A stretch of DNA of 64,000 nt. Source: Flavobacterium sp. DG2-3. Its GTDB lineage: Bacteria > Bacteroidota > Bacteroidia > Flavobacteriales > Flavobacteriaceae. Numbering within the stretch: position 1 is the first letter of the stretch; every line of letters begins with the position of its first letter. The stretch spans positions 38,536 through 102,535 of the forward strand of contig NZ_JAVAMB010000016.1 in the NCBI RefSeq assembly GCF_030730925.1, read 5' to 3'. Below, piece after piece: positions 7,700 through 15,984 of this stretch. The translations under genes and the position numbers were made by a program. Below the pieces are notes generated by a model, which worked only from the letters and a program-made list of their open reading frames with translations, made no database searches and was not told where the DNA came from.

Positions 7700-9112
7700 T
7701 TATCGAAGTTCTAAAAGTACAACATTTTCAACATGATGTGTCTGCGGAAACATATCTACAGGTCTCACACGAGTTACTTTGTATTTTTCGTCCATTAAAG
7801 CCAAATCACGCGCCTGAGTTGCAGAATTGCAGCTTACATAAACGACTTTTTCTGGAGCAATTTTTAAAATCTGTTCCACCACGTCTTTATGCATTCCGTC
7901 ACGAGGCGGATCTGTAATAATTACGTCTGGTTTTCCGTGCTGAGCAATAAAAGCTTCATTAAAGACCACTTTCATATCACCAACAAAAAACTCACAATTT
8001 GTAATATTATTGCGTTCTGCATTAGCTTTAGCATCAATAATTGCTTCAGGAACACTTTCTACTCCAATTACTTTTTTCGCTTTTTTAGAAACGAACTGAG
8101 CAATAGTTCCTGTTCCAGTATACAAATCATAAACGACTTCATTTCCTGTAAGACCAGCAAAATCTCGAGTTATTTTGTACAATTCATAAGCTTGGTCAGA
8201 ATTGGTTTGGTAGAAAGATTTTGCATTAATGCTAAATTTTAAACCTTCCATTTCTTCCAGAATGTAGTTTCTTCCTTTATAAAGCACAACATCTTGATCG
8301 TAAATCGTATCATTTGGCTTTCCGTTTACAACATATTGCAATGAAGTAATCTGAGGGAATTTCTCGTATAAATGATCTAGGATTAATTCTCTATTTTCTT
8401 TATCTTCTTCAAAAAACTGAATCAGAACCATAATTTCTCCAGTAGAAACGGTACGAATCATTACCGTTCTTAATAATCCAGAATGTTCTCTCGGATTAAA
8501 AAACGCTAAATTATGTTCGTTTGCAAAAGCTCTGATTTCGTTACGAATAGCATTTGAAGGATCTTCTTGTAAATGGCATTTGTTAATGTCAAGAATTTTG
8601 TCCCACATTCTAGGGATATGAAAACCTAAAGCATTTCTATTGCCTAAATCTTCTGTGCTTCCAATTTCTTTTTCAGTAAGCCAACGGCTGTTAGAAAAAG
8701 AGAATTCCATTTTATTTCTATAGAAAAACTGTTTCTCAGAACCTAAAATATCTTCAAATTCTGGAAGTTCAATTTTTCCTATTCTTTGTAAGTGATTTTT
8801 AACTTCATTTTGTTTAAATGCAAGCTGCTGGCTGTATTTCATATTTTGCCATTTGCATCCTCCACACACTCCAAAATGTTCGCAGATTGGATCTACTCTA
8901 TATTCAGATAATTCATGAAATTTTACAGCTTTACCTTCGTAATAAGCCTTTCTTTTTTTTAATGTCTGCACGTCTACAACATCTCCAGGTACCACATTCG
9001 GAATAAAGATTACTTTTCCGTCAGGTGCTTTGGCTACTGAAACTCCTTTAGCACCAGCATCAAGAACTTGAATTTGATGAAAGACAATTTTGTCTGTATT
9101 TTTTCTTCCCAT
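7700..9112 (-). CDS. rlmD: 23S rRNA (uracil-C5)-methyltransferase, RlmD/RumA type
   Basis: 470 residues. An N-terminal TRAM domain (about 10-70) is followed by an iron-sulfur motif (Cys77, Cys83, Cys86, and a further Cys in INKCHLQ near 176). The SAM-binding YDLYTGTGTIAQF, DPPRDGM and the catalytic YVSCNSATQARDL are all present. The family methylates U1939 (RlmD) or nearby uridines of 23S rRNA; which site is used is inferred from family naming only. ATG 9112 falls where transcription should begin for the upstream -7 element (see promoter), which suggests a leaderless message. It heads the operon with DUF6452 and DUF6048. Confidence 0.9.
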   Translation of the reverse strand: MGRKNTDKIVFHQIQVLDAGAKGVSVAKAPDGKVIFIPNVVPGDVVDVQTLKKRKAYYEGKAVKFHELSEYRVDPICEHFGVCGGCKWQNMKYSQQLAFKQNEVKNHLQRIGKIELPEFEDILGSEKQFFYRNKMEFSFSNSRWLTEKEIGSTEDLGNRNALGFHIPRMWDKILDINKCHLQEDPSNAIRNEIRAFANEHNLAFFNPREHSGLLRTVMIRTVSTGEIMVLIQFFEEDKENRELILDHLYEKFPQITSLQYVVNGKPNDTIYDQDVVLYKGRNYILEEMEGLKFSINAKSFYQTNSDQAYELYKITRDFAGLTGNEVVYDLYTGTGTIAQFVSKKAKKVIGVESVPEAIIDAKANAERNNITNCEFFVGDMKVVFNEAFIAQHGKPDVIITDPPRDGMHKDVVEQILKIAPEKVVYVSCNSATQARDLALMDEKYKVTRVRPVDMFPQTHHVENVVLLELR

Positions 9113-9116
9113 AGCG

Positions 9117-9124
9117 CAAAAATA
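9117..9124 (-). promoter_or_regulatory. -7 element (TATTTTTG) for rlmD, possibly leaderless
   Basis: The reverse complement of 9117-9124 is TATTTTTG. Taking the start site 12 bp after the first T gives position 9112, which is the A of the rlmD ATG. Confidence 0.5.
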
Positions 9125-9206
9125 AGCCTTTGAAAACTTTTACAAATTTAATTTTAGAAAAAATTTAGAAATTCTTCAAAATATTAGTTTAATTGGGTAT
9201 AAAACT

Positions 9207-9214
9207 TAATTTTG
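9207..9214 (+). promoter_or_regulatory. -7 element (TAATTTTG) for the histidine kinase
   Basis: TAATTTTG lies 56 bp before the kinase ATG at 9270, in the 157-bp divergent gap with rlmD. I could not assign a convincing -33 element. Confidence 0.45.
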
Positions 9215-9269
9215 TTTTCGTAATAACCCCAATAAAATTGCATATTAACCTACACATCCATTTCTTTTT

Positions 9270-10319
9270 ATGAAGTTGTATCATAAACTCTCACAAATCA
9301 GCTTTCTTAAAAAAAGTTATGCTTTTAAATTTTTATTTGTTGCTTTTATCGGTATCCATATTCCTTTAATCGGAATCTTGTTTTTTGTTTTATTTTTCGA
9401 ACATAAGATATCATCGGCATCCATTCTTGTTTTTTCTTTAATTATGACATTGCTGGCAACGGCAGTAACGCTTTTGGTTTTAAACAGGCTTATAAAACCA
9501 ATTGCAACAGCCTCAAAAGCTTTAGATGATTACAGAAGTTCAAGAAAACTTTCTGCATTGCCTACGGGATACACAGACGAAGCTGGATTGCTTTTGTGCA
9601 ACATACAGGAATCTATTGATGAAGCCGAGAATTTTATTAACGAAAAACAGGATCTTATCTACATGCTTTCGCATGATTTGAAGAATTTTGCAGGAAATCC
9701 GCAAGGTTTAGCCAAGCTAATTATAAGTGAAAATCCGTCTGAATCTATTAAAAATCTAGCCGAATTAATTTGCGAATCGACTGATCTTCAGTTTAGATAC
9801 ATCGAAAATTTTATCAAATTGCTGAAAGAACAAGACGAAATTGCAAAAGTAAATCATGAGGTTAAAAAAATCTCATTTTCTACTATTATTCCTTTTATAA
9901 ACGAACAAGTAGAACAGCGTTTATTTGATAAAAATATAAAACTTGATTTGGCCGTAGAATGTGCCGAAGCAAAGCTGAAAATAGACGAAGGGCTTCTGGT
10001 TCAGGTATTGGTAAATTTAATAAGCAATGCCGTTAAGTTTTCTTATTTTGATAGTGAAATCAAAGTCAGAATCTTTTCTCAAAATTCAAAATTGATTTTT
10101 ACAGTTAAGGACAGCGGAATTGGATTTGATAAAAACCAGATTGAAGAACTGTTTAAAAAATTCACAAAAATGAGCCGACTCGGAACCGCAAGTGAAGGTT
10201 CTACCGGAATTGGACTGTATTTGTGCAAGAAGATTATTGAAAGAAATAATGGACGACTGACTGCATCAAGTGAAGGGAAAAATAAAGGAGCTGAATTTAA
10301 AATTGAATTTGATGTCTAA
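9270..10319 (+). CDS. membrane sensor histidine kinase
   Basis: 349 residues. Two transmembrane helices (about 20-43 and 51-72) with almost no periplasmic loop between them. A linker follows, then a HisKA-type dimerisation helix with the phospho-acceptor in YMLSHDLKNF (His135). The HATPase domain has NLISNAVKFS (N box), DSGIGF (G1) and STGIGLYLCKKI (G2). The very short extracytoplasmic part suggests it senses a membrane or cytoplasmic signal. No response-regulator gene is adjacent, so its partner is unknown. It is followed by a strong terminator shared with a convergent gene. Confidence 0.88.
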   Translation: MKLYHKLSQISFLKKSYAFKFLFVAFIGIHIPLIGILFFVLFFEHKISSASILVFSLIMTLLATAVTLLVLNRLIKPIATASKALDDYRSSRKLSALPTGYTDEAGLLLCNIQESIDEAENFINEKQDLIYMLSHDLKNFAGNPQGLAKLIISENPSESIKNLAELICESTDLQFRYIENFIKLLKEQDEIAKVNHEVKKISFSTIIPFINEQVEQRLFDKNIKLDLAVECAEAKLKIDEGLLVQVLVNLISNAVKFSYFDSEIKVRIFSQNSKLIFTVKDSGIGFDKNQIEELFKKFTKMSRLGTASEGSTGIGLYLCKKIIERNNGRLTASSEGKNKGAEFKIEFDV

Positions 10320-10326
10320 TTCTTAT

Positions 10327-10362
10327 AAAAAAGCTGCTAAGATATTTTCTTAGCAGCTTTTT
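10327..10362. terminator. bidirectional terminator
   Basis: An AAAGCTGCTAAGA stem pairs with TCTTAGCAGCTTT around a short loop, with A and T runs on both sides. It lies between the convergent kinase and lipoprotein genes. Confidence 0.88.
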
Positions 10363-10366
10363 CATT

Positions 10367-10783
10367 TTAATATAAAACAAAACCGAAATATAATTGCGGT
10401 TTATTATCAATGCATTTTACACCTGTCGGAACCTTTGGGTCTGTGCAAGGAGGCATTACGTCTGCATAAAAGCCCCATTTCTTATTAATGTATGCTTTAT
10501 ATGCATTATACTCTTTAATTTTTTTCTCCAAAACAGCCAAATCTACTTTTTTGGAATATAAAATAAATCCTCCAGTTGGCGAACAAGGGGTGTCATACAT
10601 TTTTACAAAACCCCATTCTTCAGGATTGGAGCAGGGTTCGGTGTCAACTTTTGAATAGGTAATAATGTCGTTGTACAAACTTTCAAGTTTTGCGTTGTCT
10701 TCTTCTTGTGTTGTACCGTCATCATTGCTGCAAGAAAAGCAGGCGAGCGCAGCAGCTAATAAAATAAAACTTAGTTTTTTCAT
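10367..10783 (-). CDS. hypothetical lipoprotein
   Basis: 138 residues. The lipoprotein signal KKLSFILLAAALACFSC has its Cys at about residue 18, followed by SNDDGTT, so it is probably surface- or periplasm-facing. The mature part holds five more cysteines (EPCSNP, TPCSPT, PPCTDP, VKCID and the lipobox region), perhaps disulfide-bonded. I do not recognise a named family. Confidence 0.7.
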   Translation of the reverse strand: MKKLSFILLAAALACFSCSNDDGTTQEEDNAKLESLYNDIITYSKVDTEPCSNPEEWGFVKMYDTPCSPTGGFILYSKKVDLAVLEKKIKEYNAYKAYINKKWGFYADVMPPCTDPKVPTGVKCIDNKPQLYFGFVLY

Positions 10784-10875
10784 GGTTAATGATTTATGAT
10801 TAGTTTTATTATTAGATATGCTGATAAAGAAAAGGTTGCGTAGAAGTTGTAAGAAAAAAAACGCCTAAGAGATGG

Positions 10876-10952
10876 TAAGGTTCTGAGCTTCTAAGCTACT
10901 AAGAAGAAACTAAAGAGCTTAGAAGCTCAGCATCTTAGTAGCTTAGAACCTT
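10876..10952. repeat. CTAAG octamer-period inverted repeat
   Basis: CTAAG/CTGAG units lie on both sides. The best stem is GAGCTTCTAAGCT (10885-10897) with AGCTTAGAAGCTC (10917-10929), 13 bp. It is flanked by A/T runs and located downstream of the aldo/keto reductase gene. Confidence 0.78.
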
Positions 10953-10961
10953 TAAAAAAAA

Positions 10962-11948
10962 CTACCAAAGCTGATGAACAGAAGGTTTGATGAGATCAGT
11001 ATAAATTTTGTTCATTGCACTAATCTGCTCCGAAGTTAATTTTGGAGTATCATAAACCGATAAATTAGAAAGAACATGCTCAACTTTTGAAGCGCCTGGA
11101 ATAATACAGCTAATTTCATCAAAACTTAAAATCCACTGAAGTGCAATTGCTGCCAGGTTTTTTGATTCTGGAAATAAAGCTTTTAATTCTTCAACAGCTT
11201 TTAAACCTAATTCGTAATCAATTCCAGAGAATGTTTCGCCTTTATCGAAAGCTTCTCCGTTACGATTAAAATTACGGTGATCCTGAGAGTCAAAAGTGGT
11301 TTTCGAATCAAATTTACCAGTTAAAAGCCCGCTTGCTAGTGGAACTCTCGCTATGATTCCAATGTCTTTCTTTTTTGCTTCCGCGAAAAATAATTTAGAA
11401 GGACGCTGACGAAACAAATTGAAAATAATCTGAACAGTAGTTACATTTGAATACTCAATCGCTTTTAAAGCTTCTTCGACTTTTTCCACACTTACGCCAA
11501 GATTAAGGATTTTTCCCTGATCTTTTAATCGGTCAAAAAGTTCAAATATTTCCGGACGATAGTAAACTTCTGTCGGAGGACAATGCAATTGAATTAAATC
11601 AAGCGTTTCTAATCCAGTTCTTTTTAAACTGTCTTCAACAAATTTTTGAAGCACTTTTGGCGTATAGCCTTCATTAACATGCGGATTAATCTGGCGTCCA
11701 CATTTTGTAGCTACAAAAATTCGTTCAGAACGAGAGCGAACGACTCTTCCAACAGCAGTTTCGCTTAATCCGTTTTCATAAACGTCGGCAGTATCAATAA
11801 AGTTTACACCGTTATCGATGGCAGTATTCAAAAGTTCGTCGGCTGTTTTATCATCAAAACCCGATCCCCATTTCCCGCCAACCTGCCAAGTCCCAAGTGA
11901 AATTTCAGATATATTAAAGTTTGTTTTTCCTAGTTTTCTGTAGTGCAT
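10962..11948 (-). CDS. aldo/keto reductase
   Basis: 328 residues, the standard AKR TIM-barrel size. The catalytic tetrad is visible: Asp and Tyr in DTADVYENG (about 52-60), Lys in VATKCG (about 83) and His in IQLHCPP (about 121). The C-terminal part has the NADPH-binding IPGASKVEH. Members reduce aldehydes or ketones with NADPH; the natural substrate is unknown. It is flanked on both sides by octamer-repeat hairpins. Confidence 0.88.
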   Translation of the reverse strand: MHYRKLGKTNFNISEISLGTWQVGGKWGSGFDDKTADELLNTAIDNGVNFIDTADVYENGLSETAVGRVVRSRSERIFVATKCGRQINPHVNEGYTPKVLQKFVEDSLKRTGLETLDLIQLHCPPTEVYYRPEIFELFDRLKDQGKILNLGVSVEKVEEALKAIEYSNVTTVQIIFNLFRQRPSKLFFAEAKKKDIGIIARVPLASGLLTGKFDSKTTFDSQDHRNFNRNGEAFDKGETFSGIDYELGLKAVEELKALFPESKNLAAIALQWILSFDEISCIIPGASKVEHVLSNLSVYDTPKLTSEQISAMNKIYTDLIKPSVHQLW

Positions 11949-11964
11949 GTTTTTTTCTTTTAAG

Positions 11965-12035
11965 GTTCAAAGTGACAAAGAGGCAAAGTGACAAAGATTA
12001 GAACTTTGGATCTTTGTCACTTTGTACCTTTGTCT
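11965..12035. repeat. CAAAG octamer-period inverted repeat
   Basis: CAAAG units recur every 8 bp. The stem CAAAGTGACAAAGAT (11984-11998) pairs perfectly (15 bp) with 12010-12024, and pairing extends outward with mismatches. It lies just downstream of the cysM stop codon, between co-directional genes. Confidence 0.82.
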
Positions 12036-12040
12036 CTTTC

Positions 12041-12928
12041 TCAGTCAAATAAATCCGAAGACAAATATCTGTCGCCTCTATCGCAGATAACGGCAACTAC
12101 AACTCCAGATTCTAATTGTTCGGCGATTTTTAGGGCAACGGCAACAGAGCCTCCGCTGCTCATTCCTGCAAAAACGCCTTCTTCAAGCGCTAATCTTTTG
12201 GTCATGGCGCGTGCTTCTTCTTCGCTCACATCTACCACCGTATCCACTTTAGAAGCATCAAATATTTTAGGAAGATATTCTTGTGGCCATTTGCGGATTC
12301 CTGGAATCTGAGAACCATCGCTTGGCTGTGCGCCAACAATCTGTACATTTGGATTCTTTTCTTTTAAATAAGTAGAAGTTCCGATAATGGTTCCTGTTGT
12401 TCCCATAGCCGAAACGAAATGAGTTACCGTTCCGTCAGTGTCGTTCCATATTTCAGGGCCTGTTGTTTTGTAGTGCGCTTTCCAGTTGTCATCATTTGCA
12501 AACTGGTTCAACATCAAATAACCGCCTTGTGCTATTTTTTTATCTGCATAATCTCTAGATCCGATAATTCCTTCGCTCGCAGGCGTAAGAATCACTGTAG
12601 CGCCATAAGCACGCATAGTTTGAGTACGCTCTTTTGTGGAATCTTCAGGTAAAACCAATTCGATTTCGATGCCAAATAATTGCGCAATCATAGCAAGAGC
12701 AATTCCGGTATTTCCGCTAGTTGCTTCAATTAATTTATCTCCTTTTTTGATGTCGCCTCTTTCCAATGCTGCGGCAATCATATTGTATGCTGCTCTATCT
12801 TTTACACTTCCTCCAGGATTATTTCCTTCCAGTTTCAGTAAAAGTTTTACATTTTTATTTTTAACTAGATTGACCGTTTCCATTAATGGAGTGTTGCCAA
12901 TTAGGTTTAATAATTTATGTGAATTCAT
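12041..12928 (-). CDS. cysM: cysteine synthase B
   Basis: 295 residues. A PLP-dependent beta-replacement enzyme: PLP lysine in SVKDRAAYN (Lys43), the phosphate-binding TSGNTG (70-75) and a MGTTGT loop. It makes cysteine from O-acetylserine and sulfide (CysM enzymes also accept thiosulfate). The start overlaps the stop of the serine acetyltransferase gene by 4 bp (ATGA), so the two steps of cysteine synthesis are translationally coupled. Assignment to CysM rather than CysK rests on its short length and overall sequence, so the letter is less sure than the reaction. Confidence 0.88.
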   Translation of the reverse strand: MNSHKLLNLIGNTPLMETVNLVKNKNVKLLLKLEGNNPGGSVKDRAAYNMIAAALERGDIKKGDKLIEATSGNTGIALAMIAQLFGIEIELVLPEDSTKERTQTMRAYGATVILTPASEGIIGSRDYADKKIAQGGYLMLNQFANDDNWKAHYKTTGPEIWNDTDGTVTHFVSAMGTTGTIIGTSTYLKEKNPNVQIVGAQPSDGSQIPGIRKWPQEYLPKIFDASKVDTVVDVSEEEARAMTKRLALEEGVFAGMSSGGSVAVALKIAEQLESGVVVAVICDRGDRYLSSDLFD

Positions 12929-13722
12929 GTTATTTTTTTTTCTTTTATTTTAACTTCAGTGGTAGTGGTGTTCATCACAATAGAATTTTCTGGAATCGAT
13001 TTTGTAATCCATGCATTTCCTCCAACAATACTATTTTTGCCAATTACGGTTTCGCCGCCTAGAATAGTAGCATTGGCATAAATGCAGACATTCGCTTCAA
13101 CAGTTGGGTGTCTTTTTGCGTTTTTCATCTCTTTGCTTACACTTAAAGCGCCAAGCGTAACACCTTGATAAATTTTTACGTGTTTTTTTATAACCGTAGT
13201 CTCACCAATAACAATTCCCGTTGCGTGATCGATAAAAAATGGCGATGCAATATCAGCACCGGCATGAATATCGGTACCCGTAATTCTATGCGCATATTCG
13301 CTCATTAATCGAGAAAAAAGTAATAAATCAAGATGGTATAGTTCGTGGCTCAATCTATAAATAGCGATGGCATAAAATCCAGGATATCCTAGATATACTT
13401 CATCGATACTGTTTGAAGCGGGGTCATTTTCAAGAATATATTCGGCATCCTGATTTAGTTTTTCTAAAACTCCAGGAAGTTTTTCTAGAAATCGGTCCCA
13501 AATAGATTCGCATAAATTTTGAGGCTTTTTGCAGGCTAAAACAGCAATTTCTTTAAAACGAAATTCTAGTTCGTCAATGCTTTCATCCAGCGCCGCATTA
13601 GAGTCAAAAAGCGTGTAAAAAAGCTTTTCTGTAAAGTCTTCTGTTTTGGTTTTAATGCCGTAATTTATGTGTGAATGGCTCTTTAAAGCTCTTATATTTT
13701 GTATGATAGTGTCTTTTGTCAC
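12925..13722 (-). CDS. cysE: serine O-acetyltransferase (EpsC/CysE type)
   Basis: An N-terminal alpha-helical region is followed by a left-handed beta-helix (HAGADIASPFFIDHATGIVI, then GVTLGALSV, ANATILGGETVIG). Catalytic Asp/His are in the first of these stretches. It acetylates serine with acetyl-CoA, feeding CysM. The start is proposed at GTG 13722 (VTKDTIIQNIRAL, 265 aa). The longer frame from 13788 adds 22 hydrophobic residues unlike the family. Both starts are possible. ATGA overlap with cysM. Confidence 0.87.
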   Translation of the reverse strand: MTKDTIIQNIRALKSHSHINYGIKTKTEDFTEKLFYTLFDSNAALDESIDELEFRFKEIAVLACKKPQNLCESIWDRFLEKLPGVLEKLNQDAEYILENDPASNSIDEVYLGYPGFYAIAIYRLSHELYHLDLLLFSRLMSEYAHRITGTDIHAGADIASPFFIDHATGIVIGETTVIKKHVKIYQGVTLGALSVSKEMKNAKRHPTVEANVCIYANATILGGETVIGKNSIVGGNAWITKSIPENSIVMNTTTTEVKIKEKKIT

Positions 13723-13912
13723 AATGGTAAAAATGAATGAATAATTTTGGAACGTTAAAAGTAAGGCGTTTTTTGGAAATAAAATCACGATTTAACTAAA
13801 GAAATTTTCTTTGCAAAGTTAGATTTGTGATAAAAAATGAATTTCAAACCATTCTTTTTTATGCAATTCTTAAGAAGTTAATTGCGTAAATTAGCTTTCA
13901 AAACATTTTAAA

Positions 13913-14614
13913 ATGGAAAAAAACGAAACATCCAAAAGTGCTATTTCTGGGCTTTCTTTAAGCGAAAATGAGAAAATTTACGGACGAGCAATACATGATC
14001 CTATTTTGGGATTAATAAAAAAAGAATACCCTGATTTTAGCCCAGAAGATTGCATTTCTATAAACGAGCTGAATGTGTATCGCCAAAAATACATTTCCAA
14101 TTATCTTTCTACTGAAATTGGAGCGCTTTCTGCCATGGAGAAAAACGTTATTTCATCATTAAAAGAAGATAAATCGATCGTAAGTATTGTTGAAGATGAG
14201 GAAGAAACTCGAAACCTAGGCCAAAAAGTAGCTGATAAAGTAGCGGATTTTGGAGGAAGCTGGACTTTTATCATTTCTTTCGTAATCTTTATTTCGATTT
14301 GGATTGTCTCGAATGTTTATATTTTTCTAAACAAAGGTTTTGACCCGTACCCGTTTATTCTTTTAAACTTGATTCTGTCTTGCGTTGCCGCTTTGCAGGC
14401 GCCTGTTATCATGATGAGCCAAAACCGTCAGGAAGAAAAAGACCGCAATCGAGCAAAAAAAGACTACATGATCAATCTGAAATCGGAATTGGAAATTAGA
14501 TTAATTCATGACAAAATTGATCATTTAATTATGCATCAGCAGCAAGAATTAATCGAAATCCAGAAAGTTCAAATCGAGATGATGAATGATATTCTGGATC
14601 AGATTAAGAAATAA
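13913..14614 (+). CDS. DUF1003 family membrane protein
   Basis: 233 residues. A soluble N-terminal half is followed by two membrane segments (about 121-140 and 147-169). The DUF1003 signature GQKVADKVADFGGSWTFI and PYPFILLNLILS...QAPVIMMSQNRQ is clear, and a charged coiled-coil tail follows. The function of DUF1003 proteins is not established. Confidence 0.85.
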   Translation: MEKNETSKSAISGLSLSENEKIYGRAIHDPILGLIKKEYPDFSPEDCISINELNVYRQKYISNYLSTEIGALSAMEKNVISSLKEDKSIVSIVEDEEETRNLGQKVADKVADFGGSWTFIISFVIFISIWIVSNVYIFLNKGFDPYPFILLNLILSCVAALQAPVIMMSQNRQEEKDRNRAKKDYMINLKSELEIRLIHDKIDHLIMHQQQELIEIQKVQIEMMNDILDQIKK

Positions 14615-14622
14615 AGGTTTTG

Positions 14623-14721
14623 AAATTCCAATTTTTGAAATTCCAAATTCCAAAGAGCGTAGCGATTTTTGGAAAATCTAAAATCTAAAATCTAAAATCT
14701 AAAATCTAAAATCTAAAATCA
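14623..14721. repeat. composite repeat: TTCCAA arm, hairpin and (AAAATCT)n array
   Basis: AAATTCCA repeats (14623-14654) are followed by a hairpin, TTCCAAA (14648-14654) with TTTGGAA (14668-14674) and a GCG/AGC core. About seven AAAATCT heptamers follow, up to the stop codon of the DUF2752 gene. The same composite order recurs at 63884-64000. It lies between convergent genes. Confidence 0.85.
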
Positions 14722-15003
14722 AAAATAAAAGTGTTTGAAATAATAACCGGCAATCATGAAAATGAAATTTACGACTGCTATTTTCCAGATCATTTTTTTG
14801 TAATTTCTGGATTTGTCTAAGAAATGAAATGCGATAAAAATGCTGAGTAAAAGGCAGGTGTAGATCGCTGGATACATTTTAAAAGCGGCTGAAAATTCGC
14901 CTTGAAAAAGTAAGAATAAAGATCGCTGAAATCCGCATCCTAAACAGTCAAAACCAAAGACGGTTTTGAACAGGCAGGGAAGCATATATTTCTCTAAACT
15001 CAT
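14719..15003 (-). CDS. DUF2752 family small membrane protein
   Basis: 94 residues from ATG 15003 (MSLEKYMLPC); the longer frame starts with TTG. It has the DUF2752 signature: FGFDCLGCGFQRSLF (a CxxCG motif) near residues 17-31, then two hydrophobic helices. The family is small, inner-membrane and functionally uncharacterised. Its stop codon lies inside the heptamer repeat array. Confidence 0.8.
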   Translation of the reverse strand: MSLEKYMLPCLFKTVFGFDCLGCGFQRSLFLLFQGEFSAAFKMYPAIYTCLLLSIFIAFHFLDKSRNYKKMIWKIAVVNFIFMIAGYYFKHFYF

Positions 15004-15082
15004 GGCAGATCTTTTTTGCAATTTTACTAAAAAAATATGACAAACGTTTAGAGGGGTATAGAAGTAGTACTTGAAAGTTTCA

Positions 15083-15090
15083 TACTTTTG
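15083..15090 (+). promoter_or_regulatory. -7 element (TACTTTTG)
   Basis: TACTTTTG lies 22 bp before the ATG of the 57-residue protein at 15112 and probably drives it together with the Smr gene. Confidence 0.5.
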
Positions 15091-15111
15091 AAATCTTAAA
15101 ATAAGGAATAG

Positions 15112-15285
15112 ATGAAAACTTTTAAAATAATAATAATGATTCTTGCGATTTCGGTTGCGTTATACGAACAGGTTTCGGAAGAAAAAAACATCTATATCAT
15201 GATTGGTGCAATTGTGGTTTTTATGTTTGGAATGATGCAACTGAGTGCAAAAACACCAAGTAAACATAACGATAAAGAAGAGTAG
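15112..15285 (+). CDS. small hypothetical membrane protein (57 aa)
   Basis: ATG 15112 to TAG 15285, 57 residues: MKTFKIIIMILAISVALYEQ, a polar turn (VSEEKN), then a second hydrophobic stretch (IYIMIGAIVVFMFGMMQL) and a charged tail (KHNDKEE). It probably has two membrane helices. It has its own TAnnTTTG promoter, and its stop is 1 bp from the Smr start, so the two genes are almost certainly co-transcribed. No known family recognised. Confidence 0.65.
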   Translation: MKTFKIIIMILAISVALYEQVSEEKNIYIMIGAIVVFMFGMMQLSAKTPSKHNDKEE

Positions 15286-15286
15286 G

Positions 15287-15838
15287 ATGCTGACAAAAGG
15301 AGATAAGGTTTCGGTACTCGACGAAGCCATAAACGGAATCGTTGTTTCGGTTAAAAATAATGAAGTTTTAATTGAAACAGAGGATGGATTTATGATGACA
15401 TTTTTAGTCAATGAGTTGATTAAATTTCAAGAAACCAGTGATTTAATGAATTCTATTAAAAGAATTGATTTAGATGAAGCTTCAAAAGATAAAATCGAGC
15501 CAAAACCGAGAAGTTTTGTAAAAGAAAAGAAAGAAAAACGCGATGTTGGTGTTCCAGAATTTGATTTGCATATCGAAAAATTGGTTCCTAATAAACGCGG
15601 AATGTCCAACTACGATATTTTGACACTGCAGACCGAAACGGCAAAAAGACATATCGAATTTGCGATAAGAAACCGCATTCCGAAAATCGTTTTTATTCAT
15701 GGTGTTGGTGAAGGAATTTTAAAAGCAGAACTTGATTTTTTATTGGGCCGTTATGACGGAATTGATTTTCAAGATGCCAATTATCAAAAATATGGTCTTG
15801 GAGCGACCGAAGTTTATATAAGGCAAAACAATAAATAA
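15287..15838 (+). CDS. Smr-domain protein (MutS2 C-terminal-type nuclease domain)
   Basis: 183 residues from ATG 15287 (MLTKGDKVSVLDE), chosen because the longer frame overlaps the upstream gene. The N-terminal 50 residues form a KOW/SH3-like barrel as in DUF2027 proteins. The C-terminal Smr domain has FDLH (about 94-97) and the glycine-rich FIHGVGEGILKAEL (about 140-153), ending with GATEVYI. Smr domains nick or bind branched DNA or RNA; the role of stand-alone Bacteroidota versions is not settled. Confidence 0.85.
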   Translation: MLTKGDKVSVLDEAINGIVVSVKNNEVLIETEDGFMMTFLVNELIKFQETSDLMNSIKRIDLDEASKDKIEPKPRSFVKEKKEKRDVGVPEFDLHIEKLVPNKRGMSNYDILTLQTETAKRHIEFAIRNRIPKIVFIHGVGEGILKAELDFLLGRYDGIDFQDANYQKYGLGATEVYIRQNNK

Positions 15839-15878
15839 AGAGGTATTTCTTAACTGCACAAGCTTCATTTTAAAGCAT

Positions 15879-15942
15879 AAAAAACGTCTGTTTTTTGTCC
15901 TGATTTCGTTGTAAAATCATTTCAAAAAACAGACGTTTTTTT
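15879..15942. terminator. bidirectional terminator
   Basis: AAAAAACGTCTGTTTTTTG (about 15879-15897) is mirrored by CAAAAAACAGACGTTTTTTT (15923-15942), an 18-19 bp stem, between the convergent Smr and lipoprotein genes. Confidence 0.85.
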
Positions 15943-15984
15943 GTAAGAATTATTTCTGCCGATTTCTTTTAGAAAGAGATGCTT

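Noticed and set aside
12636..12953. Forward frames of about 100 codons within cysM
   Set aside because: They are antisense to a strongly conserved PLP enzyme.
15037..15050. ATGAC-AAAC-GTTTA upstream of the 57-residue gene as a fifth box
   Set aside because: The second half site matches at 2 of 5 bases and its distance to the -7 element is 39.5 bp, not 29.5.
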